This document shows positions 1 through 6,495 of a stretch of 11,004 nt of DNA, one piece after another. Source of the stretch: CAYILR01 sp964364175 (GTDB lineage Bacteria; Bdellovibrionota; UBA1018); NCBI GenBank assembly GCA_964364175.1, contig CAYILR010000072.1:1-11004 (forward strand), in the 5' to 3' direction. The position numbers and the translations under genes are program-made. Numbering within the stretch: the first letter of the stretch is position 1; each line of letters starts with the position of its first letter. Below the pieces are notes generated by a model. That model saw only the letters and a list, made by a program, of their open reading frames with translations. It was not told the DNA's origin and searched no databases.

Positions 1-40
1 CTCGACGATCCGGAAAAAGATCGCCACCGTGCTCGAATAA
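1..40 (+). CDS. possible C-terminal end of an upstream gene
   Basis: Frame 2 reads STIRKKIATVLE followed by a TAA stop at 38-40, which would suit the last helix of a protein that begins before the window. Frame 1 is also open from the window edge to a TAA at 163-165, but it runs through an 8-C homopolymer and looks less like protein. Too little is visible to name a family, or to be sure which frame, if either, is real. Confidence 0.3.
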   Translation, partial: STIRKKIATVLE

Positions 41-153
41 AAAAGCAACCCGAGCCCCGACAGATCTTAACAATTGCAAATAGCAAAGTCCGAAAAATGC
101 CCCATCCTTATGAAATCACTGAAAAATTATACCCCCCCCATTTTTATGAAGCC

Positions 154-182
154 TTGACTTGTTAAGGGGGTCCTGAGATACT
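154..182 (+). promoter_or_regulatory. sigma70-type promoter of the NlpC/P60-like gene
   Basis: TTGACT (154-159), a 17-bp spacer and GATACT (177-182) match the housekeeping consensus closely. Transcription would start near 189, leaving a leader of about 79 nt before the ATG at 268. The -35 box lies inside a potential stem formed by a C tract (132-139) and a G tract (166-170), which might modulate the promoter. Only the boxes are seen directly; activity is inferred. Confidence 0.6.
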
Positions 183-267
183 AAAAAGTGAAAGGCTCGG
201 ATATTAGGAAAGGCAGAAAAGGCAACTTTGACGCTCATCCTCTCCGGGGCACAGGGGATAGGGGTCA

Positions 268-1728
268 ATGAACGTATTTTCGAGAATTGCCAAAGTGGCA
301 AGCCTGGCTCTTTTATTGCTTTCTGCGTCTGTGCAGGCAGGGGGCCGTTGCCCTACGTCCTGCCCGGCTTCCCCACCTAAAAGCTGCCAAGAAATTCAAT
401 CGATTCGCAGGCAGAAGGCTGCCCTTTGGGAGAGGGACCAGCGTTCTGCGGTTCTGGACGCCAGGCAGGGGTGTTATCGAATGCAGCCTTCCGGAGGAAG
501 TGCTTCGGCGAATGCCTGTGCTTCGTGTAATTCAATTTCGGCGACTCGACCTCAGTCGGTAGATTTTTTTAATCAAACCATGTGTAGTTTGGCTCGGGTT
601 CCCATGTCGGATGGCGAACGCCGGATCGATTTGCGAAATGGAATTCTTCAGGCAGGTAGGCAGGCAGTTCAAGAAACTCAAGCCAAGCGGAATCATGACA
701 TCCATGCGATGATGCGTTTTTATGGATCGCATCCCGAGTGGCAAAGAATCACTGTGGAAGAAATGCGTGCGGCGGAGAGTCGTTTCCGAACCCATGTCAA
801 TTCCGTAGTTGCAAAAATGGACCAGACTGGAGCTGGAATTCAGAGCACACGAGAAAATACTAGGCGCTATGTTTCAGAAAGTCTCCGCATCGAATTAGAA
901 AAAGCTACGACACAATTGTCTGAAATTTCGATATCGCAATGGGCAAGGACTTTTGATTTTTCTGGAATACCGAATGAGAATCAGGCTCGTTTCAAGGAGC
1001 TATTGCAGCTAGCTCAGTCGCCGGATCGAGGTTCTCAAGGAGCTAGTCCGTACTTTGCCCGAATGATTCTTCTTCATCATTTAGAAAATAAAGTGATTGC
1101 AAGTGGGCAGGGGACTCAGGTTCTGGATTCTTTGGCTCAGTCGTCTGATTTGAAATACCATCCTTTTTCGGGTGAAGCTCGATGGGAGAACACGGTTTTT
1201 CATGATGGCTATCTCAACGGCTCAATGCCATGGCAAATTGCGGGAAGTTTGAATCAACGTTCAAGAGGTGTTGTATTAGACCAAAGCCAAGGCGTGGATT
1301 GCTCCGCGCTGGTTCAGTGGATGCTGGAGTCGGTGGGATTTCCAAAATCTTGGTTTTTCAGAGCCAACGAGGCTCAGCCGCGAACTGATACACCTCATAT
1401 GATCAATAGCTGGGCGAAGGACAAGGCTGCTTTTCAAATGGATGCTCTCTGTTCAGAAGAGCAGTTGGAGCCGGGTGATATTGTTGTGAACAATCATCAT
1501 ACCTATGTTTTTTCGGGTTTTCGGGATTCCAGGCAACGAATGCAGATGAATATTATCGAAGCGACTGGAAATGGAAATCGAACTATGCGCGAAGCAGAAA
1601 TCAATCCATTCGAGAGTGCTGACTGTTCTCATTCCCGTTGGACCTCGCCCTTTCAATCTGCTCCTGATGAGCCTGCCGAATGCCAAGTCCACTATGTGAT
1701 GAAGGTGAAAAGCGTGCCGGCTAGATAA
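268..1728 (+). CDS. secreted NlpC/P60-like cysteine peptidase with long N-terminal domain
   Basis: This is a predicted exported peptidase of 486 residues. Residues 1-24 form a Sec signal peptide (positive start, hydrophobic core, cleavage after V-Q-A-24). The mature N-terminus is Cys-rich (about eight Cys before residue 107). A helical, charged middle region of unknown function spans roughly 120-290. The C-terminal third carries the NlpC/P60 signature: VDCSALVQWM with candidate catalytic Cys345, then GDIVVNNHHTYVFSG with candidate catalytic His410 or His411. Family members cleave peptidoglycan stem peptides or related amide bonds, so periplasmic wall remodelling or attack on another cell's wall is plausible. 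The ATG at 268 follows a G-rich stretch (GATAGGGGTCA) and is the only start that gives a signal peptide. It is transcribed towards the CarD-like gene. The catalytic assignment is good; the substrate and the role of the long N-terminal region are unknown. Confidence 0.8.
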   Translation: MNVFSRIAKVASLALLLLSASVQAGGRCPTSCPASPPKSCQEIQSIRRQKAALWERDQRSAVLDARQGCYRMQPSGGSASANACASCNSISATRPQSVDFFNQTMCSLARVPMSDGERRIDLRNGILQAGRQAVQETQAKRNHDIHAMMRFYGSHPEWQRITVEEMRAAESRFRTHVNSVVAKMDQTGAGIQSTRENTRRYVSESLRIELEKATTQLSEISISQWARTFDFSGIPNENQARFKELLQLAQSPDRGSQGASPYFARMILLHHLENKVIASGQGTQVLDSLAQSSDLKYHPFSGEARWENTVFHDGYLNGSMPWQIAGSLNQRSRGVVLDQSQGVDCSALVQWMLESVGFPKSWFFRANEAQPRTDTPHMINSWAKDKAAFQMDALCSEEQLEPGDIVVNNHHTYVFSGFRDSRQRMQMNIIEATGNGNRTMREAEINPFESADCSHSRWTSPFQSAPDEPAECQVHYVMKVKSVPAR

Positions 1729-1734
1729 TTGATC

Positions 1735-1822
1735 TGACTCGCTAGCGCTCGAACACTCCCCTCCGCATCGTGCTCCGGGGCAGCGCTTTTGCGCTGACGG
1801 ATAGTTCGCTCCTGCGAACTAT
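1735..1822. repeat. compact palindromic intergenic element between convergent genes
   Basis: Three dyads are packed into the gap between the convergent peptidase and CarD-like genes. They are CGCTAGCG (within 1739-1748), CAGCGC-tttt-GCGCTG (1781-1796), and a 9-bp stem with a 4-nt loop, ATAGTTCGC-tcct-GCGAACTAT (1801-1822). The last includes the CarD-like stop codon (CTA on this strand, 1819-1821). A 7-bp direct repeat, ATTGATC, lies at 1728-1734 and 1821-1827 around it. None of the hairpins is followed by a U tract. It may work as a bidirectional termination or RNA-stability structure, or be a REP-like repeat; the sequence alone does not decide. Confidence 0.5.
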
Positions 1823-2361
1823 TGATCCAAAATCAGTTTTTGTTTGAGCCCTTTTGCGATCCGGGCTTCAAGGACTCGCAACGCATCACCGGTGGCTTCA
1901 CATAATTCACGCATGAGTGCTTTTTCAACGGTCTCGGTCAGGCGATTGACCTCAGGCTGCGCAACGACTTGCTTCTTTTTAAGGACGTGGAGAAAACTAA
2001 AGACTTTGGCCAAGCCAACCCCTCCCTCTTGGCGCATGCAGGCCTCTAAACGTGGGTGCAGTGTGTTCCACGCTTCTTGGAGAGGAAAATAATATTCACG
2101 GGAAGAAAGAATTTTCAGCGCTTCGTCCGCTTGTTCGCGAGTCATCGGCAGCCGGAGGCCGCGATCTTTGGCTGATTTGACTGGCAACCAAATGGCGGGT
2201 TCCTGCTTGTTCGAACGGGCGAGGGGCGATTTAACGACCTTTAAGAGATAAAAGGACTGGAGTTCATCGCCAATTTGCTTGGTTTCGATGGACGAGACCT
2301 GGCATTTTCCATGCAGACCGTAGCAAACCGTCGTTCCAGGACTGAATTCAAGTTGATCCAT
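1819..2361 (-). CDS. CarD/CdnL-family transcriptional regulator
   Basis: This 180-residue protein matches the CarD/CdnL architecture. The N-terminal RNA-polymerase-interacting Tudor-like domain (about 5-72) contains F-x-P-G-x-x-V-C-Y-G-L-H-G and the later strands FYLLKVVKS and IWLPVKSAKDRGLRLPM. The C-terminal helical domain (about 74-178) begins near EAWNTLHPRLE. Trp98 aligns by eye with the conserved Trp that CarD wedges into the upstream edge of the -10 bubble. Family members bind the polymerase beta subunit and stabilise open complexes. The length is close to the usual 160-190 residues, but the sequence is divergent, so this is probably a paralogue and not the main CdnL. The ATG is preceded by an A/G-rich ribosome binding site (AGGAAGAGGGGGT on the minus strand). 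It is divergent from the 36-residue basic protein and convergent with the peptidase. Confidence 0.85.
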   Translation of the reverse strand: MDQLEFSPGTTVCYGLHGKCQVSSIETKQIGDELQSFYLLKVVKSPLARSNKQEPAIWLPVKSAKDRGLRLPMTREQADEALKILSSREYYFPLQEAWNTLHPRLEACMRQEGGVGLAKVFSFLHVLKKKQVVAQPEVNRLTETVEKALMRELCEATGDALRVLEARIAKGLKQKLILDQ

Positions 2362-2384
2362 GAGCCACCCCCTCTTCCTAACTT

Positions 2385-2413
2385 AGGGTAACAAAACATT
2401 CTTGATTCTTCAA
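2385..2413 (-). promoter_or_regulatory. candidate promoter of the CarD-like gene
   Basis: On the minus strand, TTGAAG (plus 2408-2413), 17 bp and TACCCT (plus 2385-2390) give a fair sigma70 promoter reading into the CarD-like gene. Its -35 box directly abuts the -35 box of the opposite promoter at 2402-2407, so polymerase binding to the two could be mutually exclusive. Confidence 0.45.
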
Positions 2414-2430
2414 AAGAATTGGCACATACC
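2402..2430 (+). promoter_or_regulatory. candidate promoter of the 36-residue basic protein
   Basis: TTGATT (2402-2407), a 17-bp spacer and CATACC (2425-2430) would start transcription near 2437. That is just upstream of the ribosome binding site AGGAGA at 2440-2445. The -10 box is poor. The -35 lies in the dyad TTGATTCTTCAA (2402-2413), itself inside a wider inverted repeat (ATTCTT at 2398-2403, AAGAAT at 2414-2419) that could be an operator. Confidence 0.4.
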
Positions 2431-2449
2431 TGGAAGCTCAGGAGACATC

Positions 2450-2560
2450 ATGGGACGCGGCAGAAAACAAAAGACACAGAAAATGAAGAATCGAAAACGC
2501 CAAGCTAAGAAAAAGGGGCGTGTTAAGGCTAAAAGAGCCACGGCGAAAAAGCCTCGCTAA
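2450..2560 (+). CDS. 36-residue very basic small protein
   Basis: The ATG at 2450 follows AGGAGA at 2440-2445, a strong Shine-Dalgarno site with short spacing, and the frame runs to TAA at 2558-2560. The product starts MGRGRKQKTQKMKNRKRQ and ends in K-K-P-R. Of 36 residues, 12 are Lys and 7 are Arg; there is no acidic residue, Cys or membrane segment. That composition fits an RNA- or DNA-binding peptide, for example a small ribosome-associated protein of the bTHX kind or a nucleoid peptide. I do not recognise a specific family. It is divergent from the CarD-like gene with facing promoters. The good ribosome binding site and the coherent composition from start to stop argue that it is a real gene; function is inference only. 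Confidence 0.7.
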   Translation: MGRGRKQKTQKMKNRKRQAKKKGRVKAKRATAKKPR

Positions 2561-2580
2561 TCGTTTGTATCAATAATTCG

Positions 2581-2598
2581 GTTTTTGTTTCCAAAAAC
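2581..2598 (+). terminator. weak A/T-rich hairpin after the basic small protein
   Basis: GTTTTTG-tttc-CAAAAAC is a perfect 7-bp stem with a 4-nt loop, 20 bp after the small gene's stop, followed by ACATTTTATCC. It is A/T-rich and lacks a clean U tract, so termination is uncertain. The next promoter candidate overlaps it. Confidence 0.3.
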
Positions 2599-2614
2599 AC
2601 ATTTTATCCATAAT
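2585..2614 (+). promoter_or_regulatory. candidate promoter of the Gly/Met-rich exported protein
   Basis: TTGTTT (2585-2590), 18 bp and CATAAT (2609-2614) precede the gene at 2703. The leader of about 80 nt holds a small bulged hairpin built from GGGTTCC and GGAACACCC (2626-2646). The -10 box is good and the -35 only fair. Confidence 0.4.
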
Positions 2615-2702
2615 CTATAGACTGAGGGTTCCGCAAAGGAACACCCAGGGCTTGAGTAATCATGTCCTGATGCCGACGAGTCTCATGGAAGGGTACTTGT
2701 GT

Positions 2703-4814
2703 ATGGAAAGAAAAACGAACGCTGTCAGGTTTTTGACGATTATCGGGGTATTGTGCGGATTGTTCTCCGCTCCAGTTTGGGCGGCGGAAGATTCCGAGTG
2801 CGACGAGGAAGTCGTCGCGGGTCTGATCCCAGAAGCGGGCCAGCAACCCGATCTTGCTGCGGTCAAAGAGCGAATTGCGACAGTCAAAGAAGACCGAAAA
2901 GCAGCTCAAGAGCAGGTGAAAGGTGCTGCAGACGCACTGATTGCGGCTCGGGATGCGATTGACGATAAAACGCAGGCCAACTGTTTGAAGTCTTGTAATG
3001 AAGAAGACCTTGGATCTTTTTCGCTCAAAAAGGACCTGGTCGAAGCCAGTCCGGACGAGCCTCAAACAGACGCAGCACATCCTGAAAGAAATAAAGACCT
3101 CTTGAAAGAGTTCATGAAATACCACCGGGCTTTGGATTGCCTGACGATCGTGGAAGAGAACAGAAATTTTGAAGTCACACAGAGAAAACAGCGTAGAGGA
3201 TCTAGGAGCAGCACTTACGCTCTCCGTGTTCCCGGTCCCTACTCGCCAGCGTGCGTGAAGGCTGCGCAGAAAAGCAGTCCCAAGATCAAAAAAGTCGTGA
3301 GTGCGTATGCTCAACAAGACAGTTGGGAAGAAGCCATTGTACAAAGCAAAAAAGATCTAGCGTGCCTAGAAAAAGTCAAAGCAGTTTCTGTCGCCATCTG
3401 CCCGACCTGCGGAATGATGGAAGCGATGCGACCTCGCAGCACCGGAGATTATATTCTCGCCGGGTTGGGAATTATGGCTCCGGTCATGAACACTGGGATT
3501 CAGGCGTGGATGTACAATCGAGGACTTCAGGCACAAACAGGGTTCAACAATCAATATAGCCTCGCTTACTCAGGGTACTTGCAACAATGTGCGACCATGG
3601 GAATTCCCTGCGGCGGCCCGATGGGCGGTATGGGAATGGGGATGGGCGGCGGCGGAGGCATGGGTTACGGCTACCCCATCGGTGGTGGAATGATGGGCGG
3701 CATGATGGGTGGAATGCCCATGGGCGGAATGTACGGCGGCATGATGGGCGGCGGTATGTTTGGTGGCGGCGGTTTGCTCGGTGGAGTTAACGTCGGTCTG
3801 CTCGGTGGTATGGCGGGTGGAATGATGGGCGGAATGCCGATGGGCGGCGGATTTGGAATGGGAATGCCTTACGGCGGCATGATGGGTGGAATGCCCATGG
3901 GTGGTGGATTTGGAATGGGAATGCCCTACGGCGGAATGATGGGCGGAATGCCGATGGGCGGCGGATTCGGTGGCGGCATCGGAATCGGTGGAGCTTTTGG
4001 TGGCCCATTCGGTGGAATGATGGGTGGAATGCCTTACGGTGGCGGAATGGGCGGCGGTCTTGGAATCGGCGGAGGATTTGGTGGTCCGTTCGGTGGAATG
4101 ATGGGCGGAATGCCCTATGGCGGCGGATTCGGTGGGTTCCCGGGTGCAATGGGTGGGGGCATCGGAATCGGCGGAGCTTTTGGCGGCCCAATGGGTGGTG
4201 GTTTTGGAGGGTACCCGGGCGCAATGGGTGGCGGTTATGGCGGAATGCCCTTTGGTGGCGGCTACGGCGGCGGAATGGGCGGGGCCATGGGCGGCGGTTA
4301 TTCGCCCTGGGGTGGAATGTACGGTGGCGCGATGGGCGGTGGAATGGGAGGGATTCCTCCTTACTACGGTCCTCCCGGTGTCGGTCTAGGTTACGGCTAT
4401 CCAATTACTCCCGGCCCAGGTGGCGGCGGATACTATCCCGGTTATCCTGGCTCAGGAATGGGTCCAGTTTGGAGCGGTGGATTCCCAGGCACTGTCGGTC
4501 CTGGCGGTTGGGGTAATACTAACGGCGGCTATCCCGGCAGTTGGGCTCCTCCAGTGGGAGCTCCCGGCTATACCAATCCAACTTACGGTATGTATGGCAA
4601 CAATGGCCAGTACGGAGCGATGTATGGAGCCTCTGCGAATGGTGCCATGTTGCAAGGAATGCGTTCTCAAGAAATGTCTCAGAACGTGATGTTGGCTCAG
4701 CAGCAATTGGCCGAAGCTCAACAGCGGTACCAGCAATCCATGGGTGGCTATCAGGGTTATCTGGGCGGCAGCTACAATGGAATGGGTCAGCAGGGTCAGG
4801 GTCGCTCGTTTTAA
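2703..4814 (+). CDS. exported Gly/Met-rich tandem-repeat protein
   Basis: I choose the ATG at 2703 (703 residues). It follows GGAAGGG (2687-2693) at good spacing and begins a clean Sec signal peptide with cleavage after V-W-A-27. An in-frame TTG at 2652 would put 17 extra residues before the signal. Residues 28-230 are charged and mostly helical, with a likely coiled coil near 45-90 and several Cys. A C-P-T-C pair lies at 233-236. A hydrophobic stretch (YILAGLGIMAPVMNTG) at about 250-265 is followed by a domain from about 304 to 560 made almost only of Gly, Met, Pro, Tyr and Phe. It includes two tandem 19-residue units (DNA 3822-3935) and two related 27-residue units (3936-4097). A Gly/Pro/Tyr segment and a Gln-rich tail with a short helix (about 650-680) end the protein. 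I recognise no family. It could be a structural, adhesive or amyloid-like envelope protein; Met-rich metal binding is another possibility. The membrane module starts 23 bp downstream and may share its transcript. Confidence 0.8.
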   Translation: MERKTNAVRFLTIIGVLCGLFSAPVWAAEDSECDEEVVAGLIPEAGQQPDLAAVKERIATVKEDRKAAQEQVKGAADALIAARDAIDDKTQANCLKSCNEEDLGSFSLKKDLVEASPDEPQTDAAHPERNKDLLKEFMKYHRALDCLTIVEENRNFEVTQRKQRRGSRSSTYALRVPGPYSPACVKAAQKSSPKIKKVVSAYAQQDSWEEAIVQSKKDLACLEKVKAVSVAICPTCGMMEAMRPRSTGDYILAGLGIMAPVMNTGIQAWMYNRGLQAQTGFNNQYSLAYSGYLQQCATMGIPCGGPMGGMGMGMGGGGGMGYGYPIGGGMMGGMMGGMPMGGMYGGMMGGGMFGGGGLLGGVNVGLLGGMAGGMMGGMPMGGGFGMGMPYGGMMGGMPMGGGFGMGMPYGGMMGGMPMGGGFGGGIGIGGAFGGPFGGMMGGMPYGGGMGGGLGIGGGFGGPFGGMMGGMPYGGGFGGFPGAMGGGIGIGGAFGGPMGGGFGGYPGAMGGGYGGMPFGGGYGGGMGGAMGGGYSPWGGMYGGAMGGGMGGIPPYYGPPGVGLGYGYPITPGPGGGGYYPGYPGSGMGPVWSGGFPGTVGPGGWGNTNGGYPGSWAPPVGAPGYTNPTYGMYGNNGQYGAMYGASANGAMLQGMRSQEMSQNVMLAQQQLAEAQQRYQQSMGGYQGYLGGSYNGMGQQGQGRSF
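3822..4097 (+). repeat. in-frame tandem repeats of 57 bp and 81 bp
   Basis: Units of 57 bp start with ATGATG at 3822 and 3879. Both encode MMGGMPMGGGFGMGMPYGG, yet they differ at six positions, all silent third bases. Two 81-bp units follow at 3936 and 4017 and encode 27-residue variants differing at four residues; a longer third variant starts at 4098. Silent divergence with identical peptide suggests that the amino-acid repeat is maintained by selection. Confidence 0.8.
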
Positions 4815-4822
4815 TTAGAGTG

Positions 4823-4831
4823 TGATAGTAT
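4823..4831 (+). promoter_or_regulatory. candidate extended -10 promoter just before the W-N-F-F-A-P protein
   Basis: TG-A-TAGTAT (4823-4831) resembles an extended -10 element with no obvious -35. Transcription would begin about seven bases downstream, at or next to the A of the ATG at 4838, so a leaderless mRNA is possible. No Shine-Dalgarno sequence lies before this ATG. The alternative is read-through from the upstream gene, whose stop is 23 bp away. Confidence 0.3.
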
Positions 4832-4837
4832 AAATTC

Positions 4838-5383
4838 ATGAAACAACGCGCAGCTTTGCGCATGGCTGTGAGCGGGTGGATTGTTTTCCACCTGACTTGT
4901 GTACTCTTAGTTCCCAACCGAATGGGAGCGTTCTATCAATGGCTCGCTCCAGTTCTGGATCCCTATGCCAACGGGCTTGAATTCGCGGCATCTTGGAATT
5001 TTTTTGCACCCGAGGCAGGAGCGGCCCCGCTCGGATTTGAGTGGGAATGGTTGGATCGCAGCGATGAACCGATGGGCCGAGGTGCGTTCCCCACTTTTCC
5101 TGACCCCTATCCTTTTTATCAGAGAGAACGGCAAAATCGACGAGTGACCTTGGGGCGATTCATGGCGATGGACAATGCGCGCGCCGAAAAAATGATGGGG
5201 AGTTATGCGTGCCGACTGAAACCCGAAGCGCATTCACTACGTCTGTGGAAAATACTCTACTCGATCGCGACAGTGCCAGAAGTGGTTGAGGGCAAGCGCA
5301 ATGTGCAGGATTTCGTGGAGAAAGACCGCAGGATGGTGGCTCATATTTTTTGCCAGACGGGTTTGGAGGCGAAAAATCCATGA
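4838..5383 (+). CDS. small membrane-anchored protein with W-N-F-F-A-P motif, partner of HTTM protein
   Basis: This 181-residue protein has one hydrophobic segment near the N-terminus (about 8-27, VSGWIVFHLTCVLLV). It is followed by a soluble region with AASWNFFAPEAG at about 51-62 and a Trp-rich stretch (FEWEWLD). Proteins of this size with an aromatic W-x-x-F-A-P motif after a transmembrane helix are known to me as conserved small proteins beside HTTM-type carboxylase-like genes, but I cannot attach a tested function. The stop codon overlaps the ATG of the HTTM gene (ATGA at 5380-5383), so the two are very probably translated together and act together in the inner membrane. No ribosome binding site is visible before the ATG at 4838. 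An internal ATG at 4862 has none either and would shorten the membrane segment's lead-in. Confidence 0.7.
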   Translation: MKQRAALRMAVSGWIVFHLTCVLLVPNRMGAFYQWLAPVLDPYANGLEFAASWNFFAPEAGAAPLGFEWEWLDRSDEPMGRGAFPTFPDPYPFYQRERQNRRVTLGRFMAMDNARAEKMMGSYACRLKPEAHSLRLWKILYSIATVPEVVEGKRNVQDFVEKDRRMVAHIFCQTGLEAKNP

Positions 5384-6309
5384 GGCAGATGATCCTGAAA
5401 AACCCATGGGCGAAGTTTTGTTGGAAACAGGCGCAGGATTTCTGGGGAAGCTGGGAGAGGTTTTGGTTTGGTGCACGAGATCAACAGCGCCGGATGGCGG
5501 TTTTTCGTTCGGTGCTTTGCGGGGTTTATTTTGTGTTTTTTTTAATACGCACACCCGATCTGGATTTTTTCTTTTCGAACGATGGCATCATGCAATCCCA
5601 TCTCTTGCATGAGGGATTGTTTCCGATGGAGTACCGCTATTCGATTTTTGATGTGATTCCGGGGCATGCAGCGCTTTTGACGGGGCACCTGATTTTTCTG
5701 GGCTGTTTGTTGATGATGATCGTGGGGTGGTTCCCTCGGTTGGCGGCGGCAATCGCATTTTTTCTACATGTTTCATTTATGCATCGCAATATCGCGGTGT
5801 CGTTTGGAGTGGATCTCATTGCGACTTTTTACCTTTTTTATCTGATTTTTTCGGATGCTTCTTTTTCAAAAAAAACGCACTCAGCCAAAGACAACTGGGT
5901 CAGCGACCTGGGTTCAGTCTCGTACCGGCTTTGCCAGGTCCAGCTCTGCGTGATCTATGCCTACTCAGGCATTGAGAAGCTCAAGGGCGTGTCTTGGTGG
6001 GGAGGCTCGGCGCTCTGGGATGTCCTGGCCAATCCGATGCTGATCAAGGCGGATTTTGGATGGCTGGTGCATTTTCTGCCCATTCTCGCATTGATGGCTT
6101 ATCTGACGTTGCTTTGGGAGGTTTATTTCCCTGTTCTGATTTGGATTCCCAAATGGCGCCCCTGGATGCTGGTTTTTGGCGTGCTGTTCCATGTTGGGAT
6201 CGCAGTGAGCGTCAATATTCCGTTCTTCAGCCTGATGATGATGAGCTTTTACATTCTTTTTATTGATCGAGAGCATTGGAATCGCTTAATCCCTCGCGTC
6301 AGAATTTAA
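5380..6309 (+). CDS. HTTM (vitamin-K-dependent gamma-carboxylase-like) membrane protein
   Basis: I place the start at the ATG 5380, which overlaps the previous stop (ATGA) and follows GGAGG at about ten bases; an in-frame TTG at 5350 would add ten residues. The 309-residue product has about seven to eight hydrophobic helices. It carries the hallmarks of the HTTM domain: FLHVSFMHRNIAVSFGVDLI in the middle and YAYSGIEKLKGVSWWGG later, matching the family's H-R-N...G-x-D and S-G-x-x-K-x-x-G-x-x-W-x-x-G pattern. The vertebrate relative carboxylates glutamate using reduced vitamin K. Bacterial members lack the long lumenal domain, as here, and their substrates are mostly unknown. It forms a coupled pair with the W-N-F-F-A-P protein. 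Family assignment is fairly firm; biochemical activity is unknown. Confidence 0.8.
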   Translation: MRQMILKNPWAKFCWKQAQDFWGSWERFWFGARDQQRRMAVFRSVLCGVYFVFFLIRTPDLDFFFSNDGIMQSHLLHEGLFPMEYRYSIFDVIPGHAALLTGHLIFLGCLLMMIVGWFPRLAAAIAFFLHVSFMHRNIAVSFGVDLIATFYLFYLIFSDASFSKKTHSAKDNWVSDLGSVSYRLCQVQLCVIYAYSGIEKLKGVSWWGGSALWDVLANPMLIKADFGWLVHFLPILALMAYLTLLWEVYFPVLIWIPKWRPWMLVFGVLFHVGIAVSVNIPFFSLMMMSFYILFIDREHWNRLIPRVRI

Positions 6310-6411
6310 TTCTCAATTTGCCTCTAAAGAATGTCTGCCAAATACCGAACTATTAATTGTCTGGCTGAGAGAGGCTTTGGTGGGCAACTCAAAGGTCAGG
6401 ACAACTTGACT

Positions 6412-6495
6412 GGGGACCATGTTTTTCTGCTGAATAGCGTCTGAGGAGGCGTATTCGGGTACAGCAACAGAGAAGTGTGGTCCTCGTCTTTTTTT
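6412..6495 (+). terminator. branched hairpin with U-rich tail after the HTTM gene
   Basis: The 223-bp gap 6310-6532 contains an outer stem GGGGACCA (6412-6419) with TGGTCCTC (6478-6485), allowing one G-U pair. An inner stem TGCTG (6428-6432) with CAGCA (6463-6467) lies within it, followed by GTCTTTTTTT (6486-6495). This looks like an unusually large rho-independent terminator, or the 3' end of a small structured RNA. A 37-codon frame at 6331-6444 overlaps it but has no good ribosome binding site. Confidence 0.35.

Noticed and set aside
1681..1689. A third copy of the 21-bp repeat in reverse orientation (TGCCAAGTC)
   Set aside because: Only nine bases match, inside a coding region, which is expected by chance.
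3787..4404. A 205-codon minus-strand frame rich in His, Arg and Pro
   Set aside because: It is the mirror of the Gly/Met repeat codons on the opposite strand and has no start signals.
3587..4814. A CRISPR-like array, because of regular short repeats
   Set aside because: The repeats are in-frame codons of one protein without unrelated spacers between them.
6331..6444. A 37-codon frame starting MSAKYRTINC after the HTTM gene
   Set aside because: It has no convincing ribosome binding site and overlaps the terminator-like stem; it may be translated, but the sequence gives no support.
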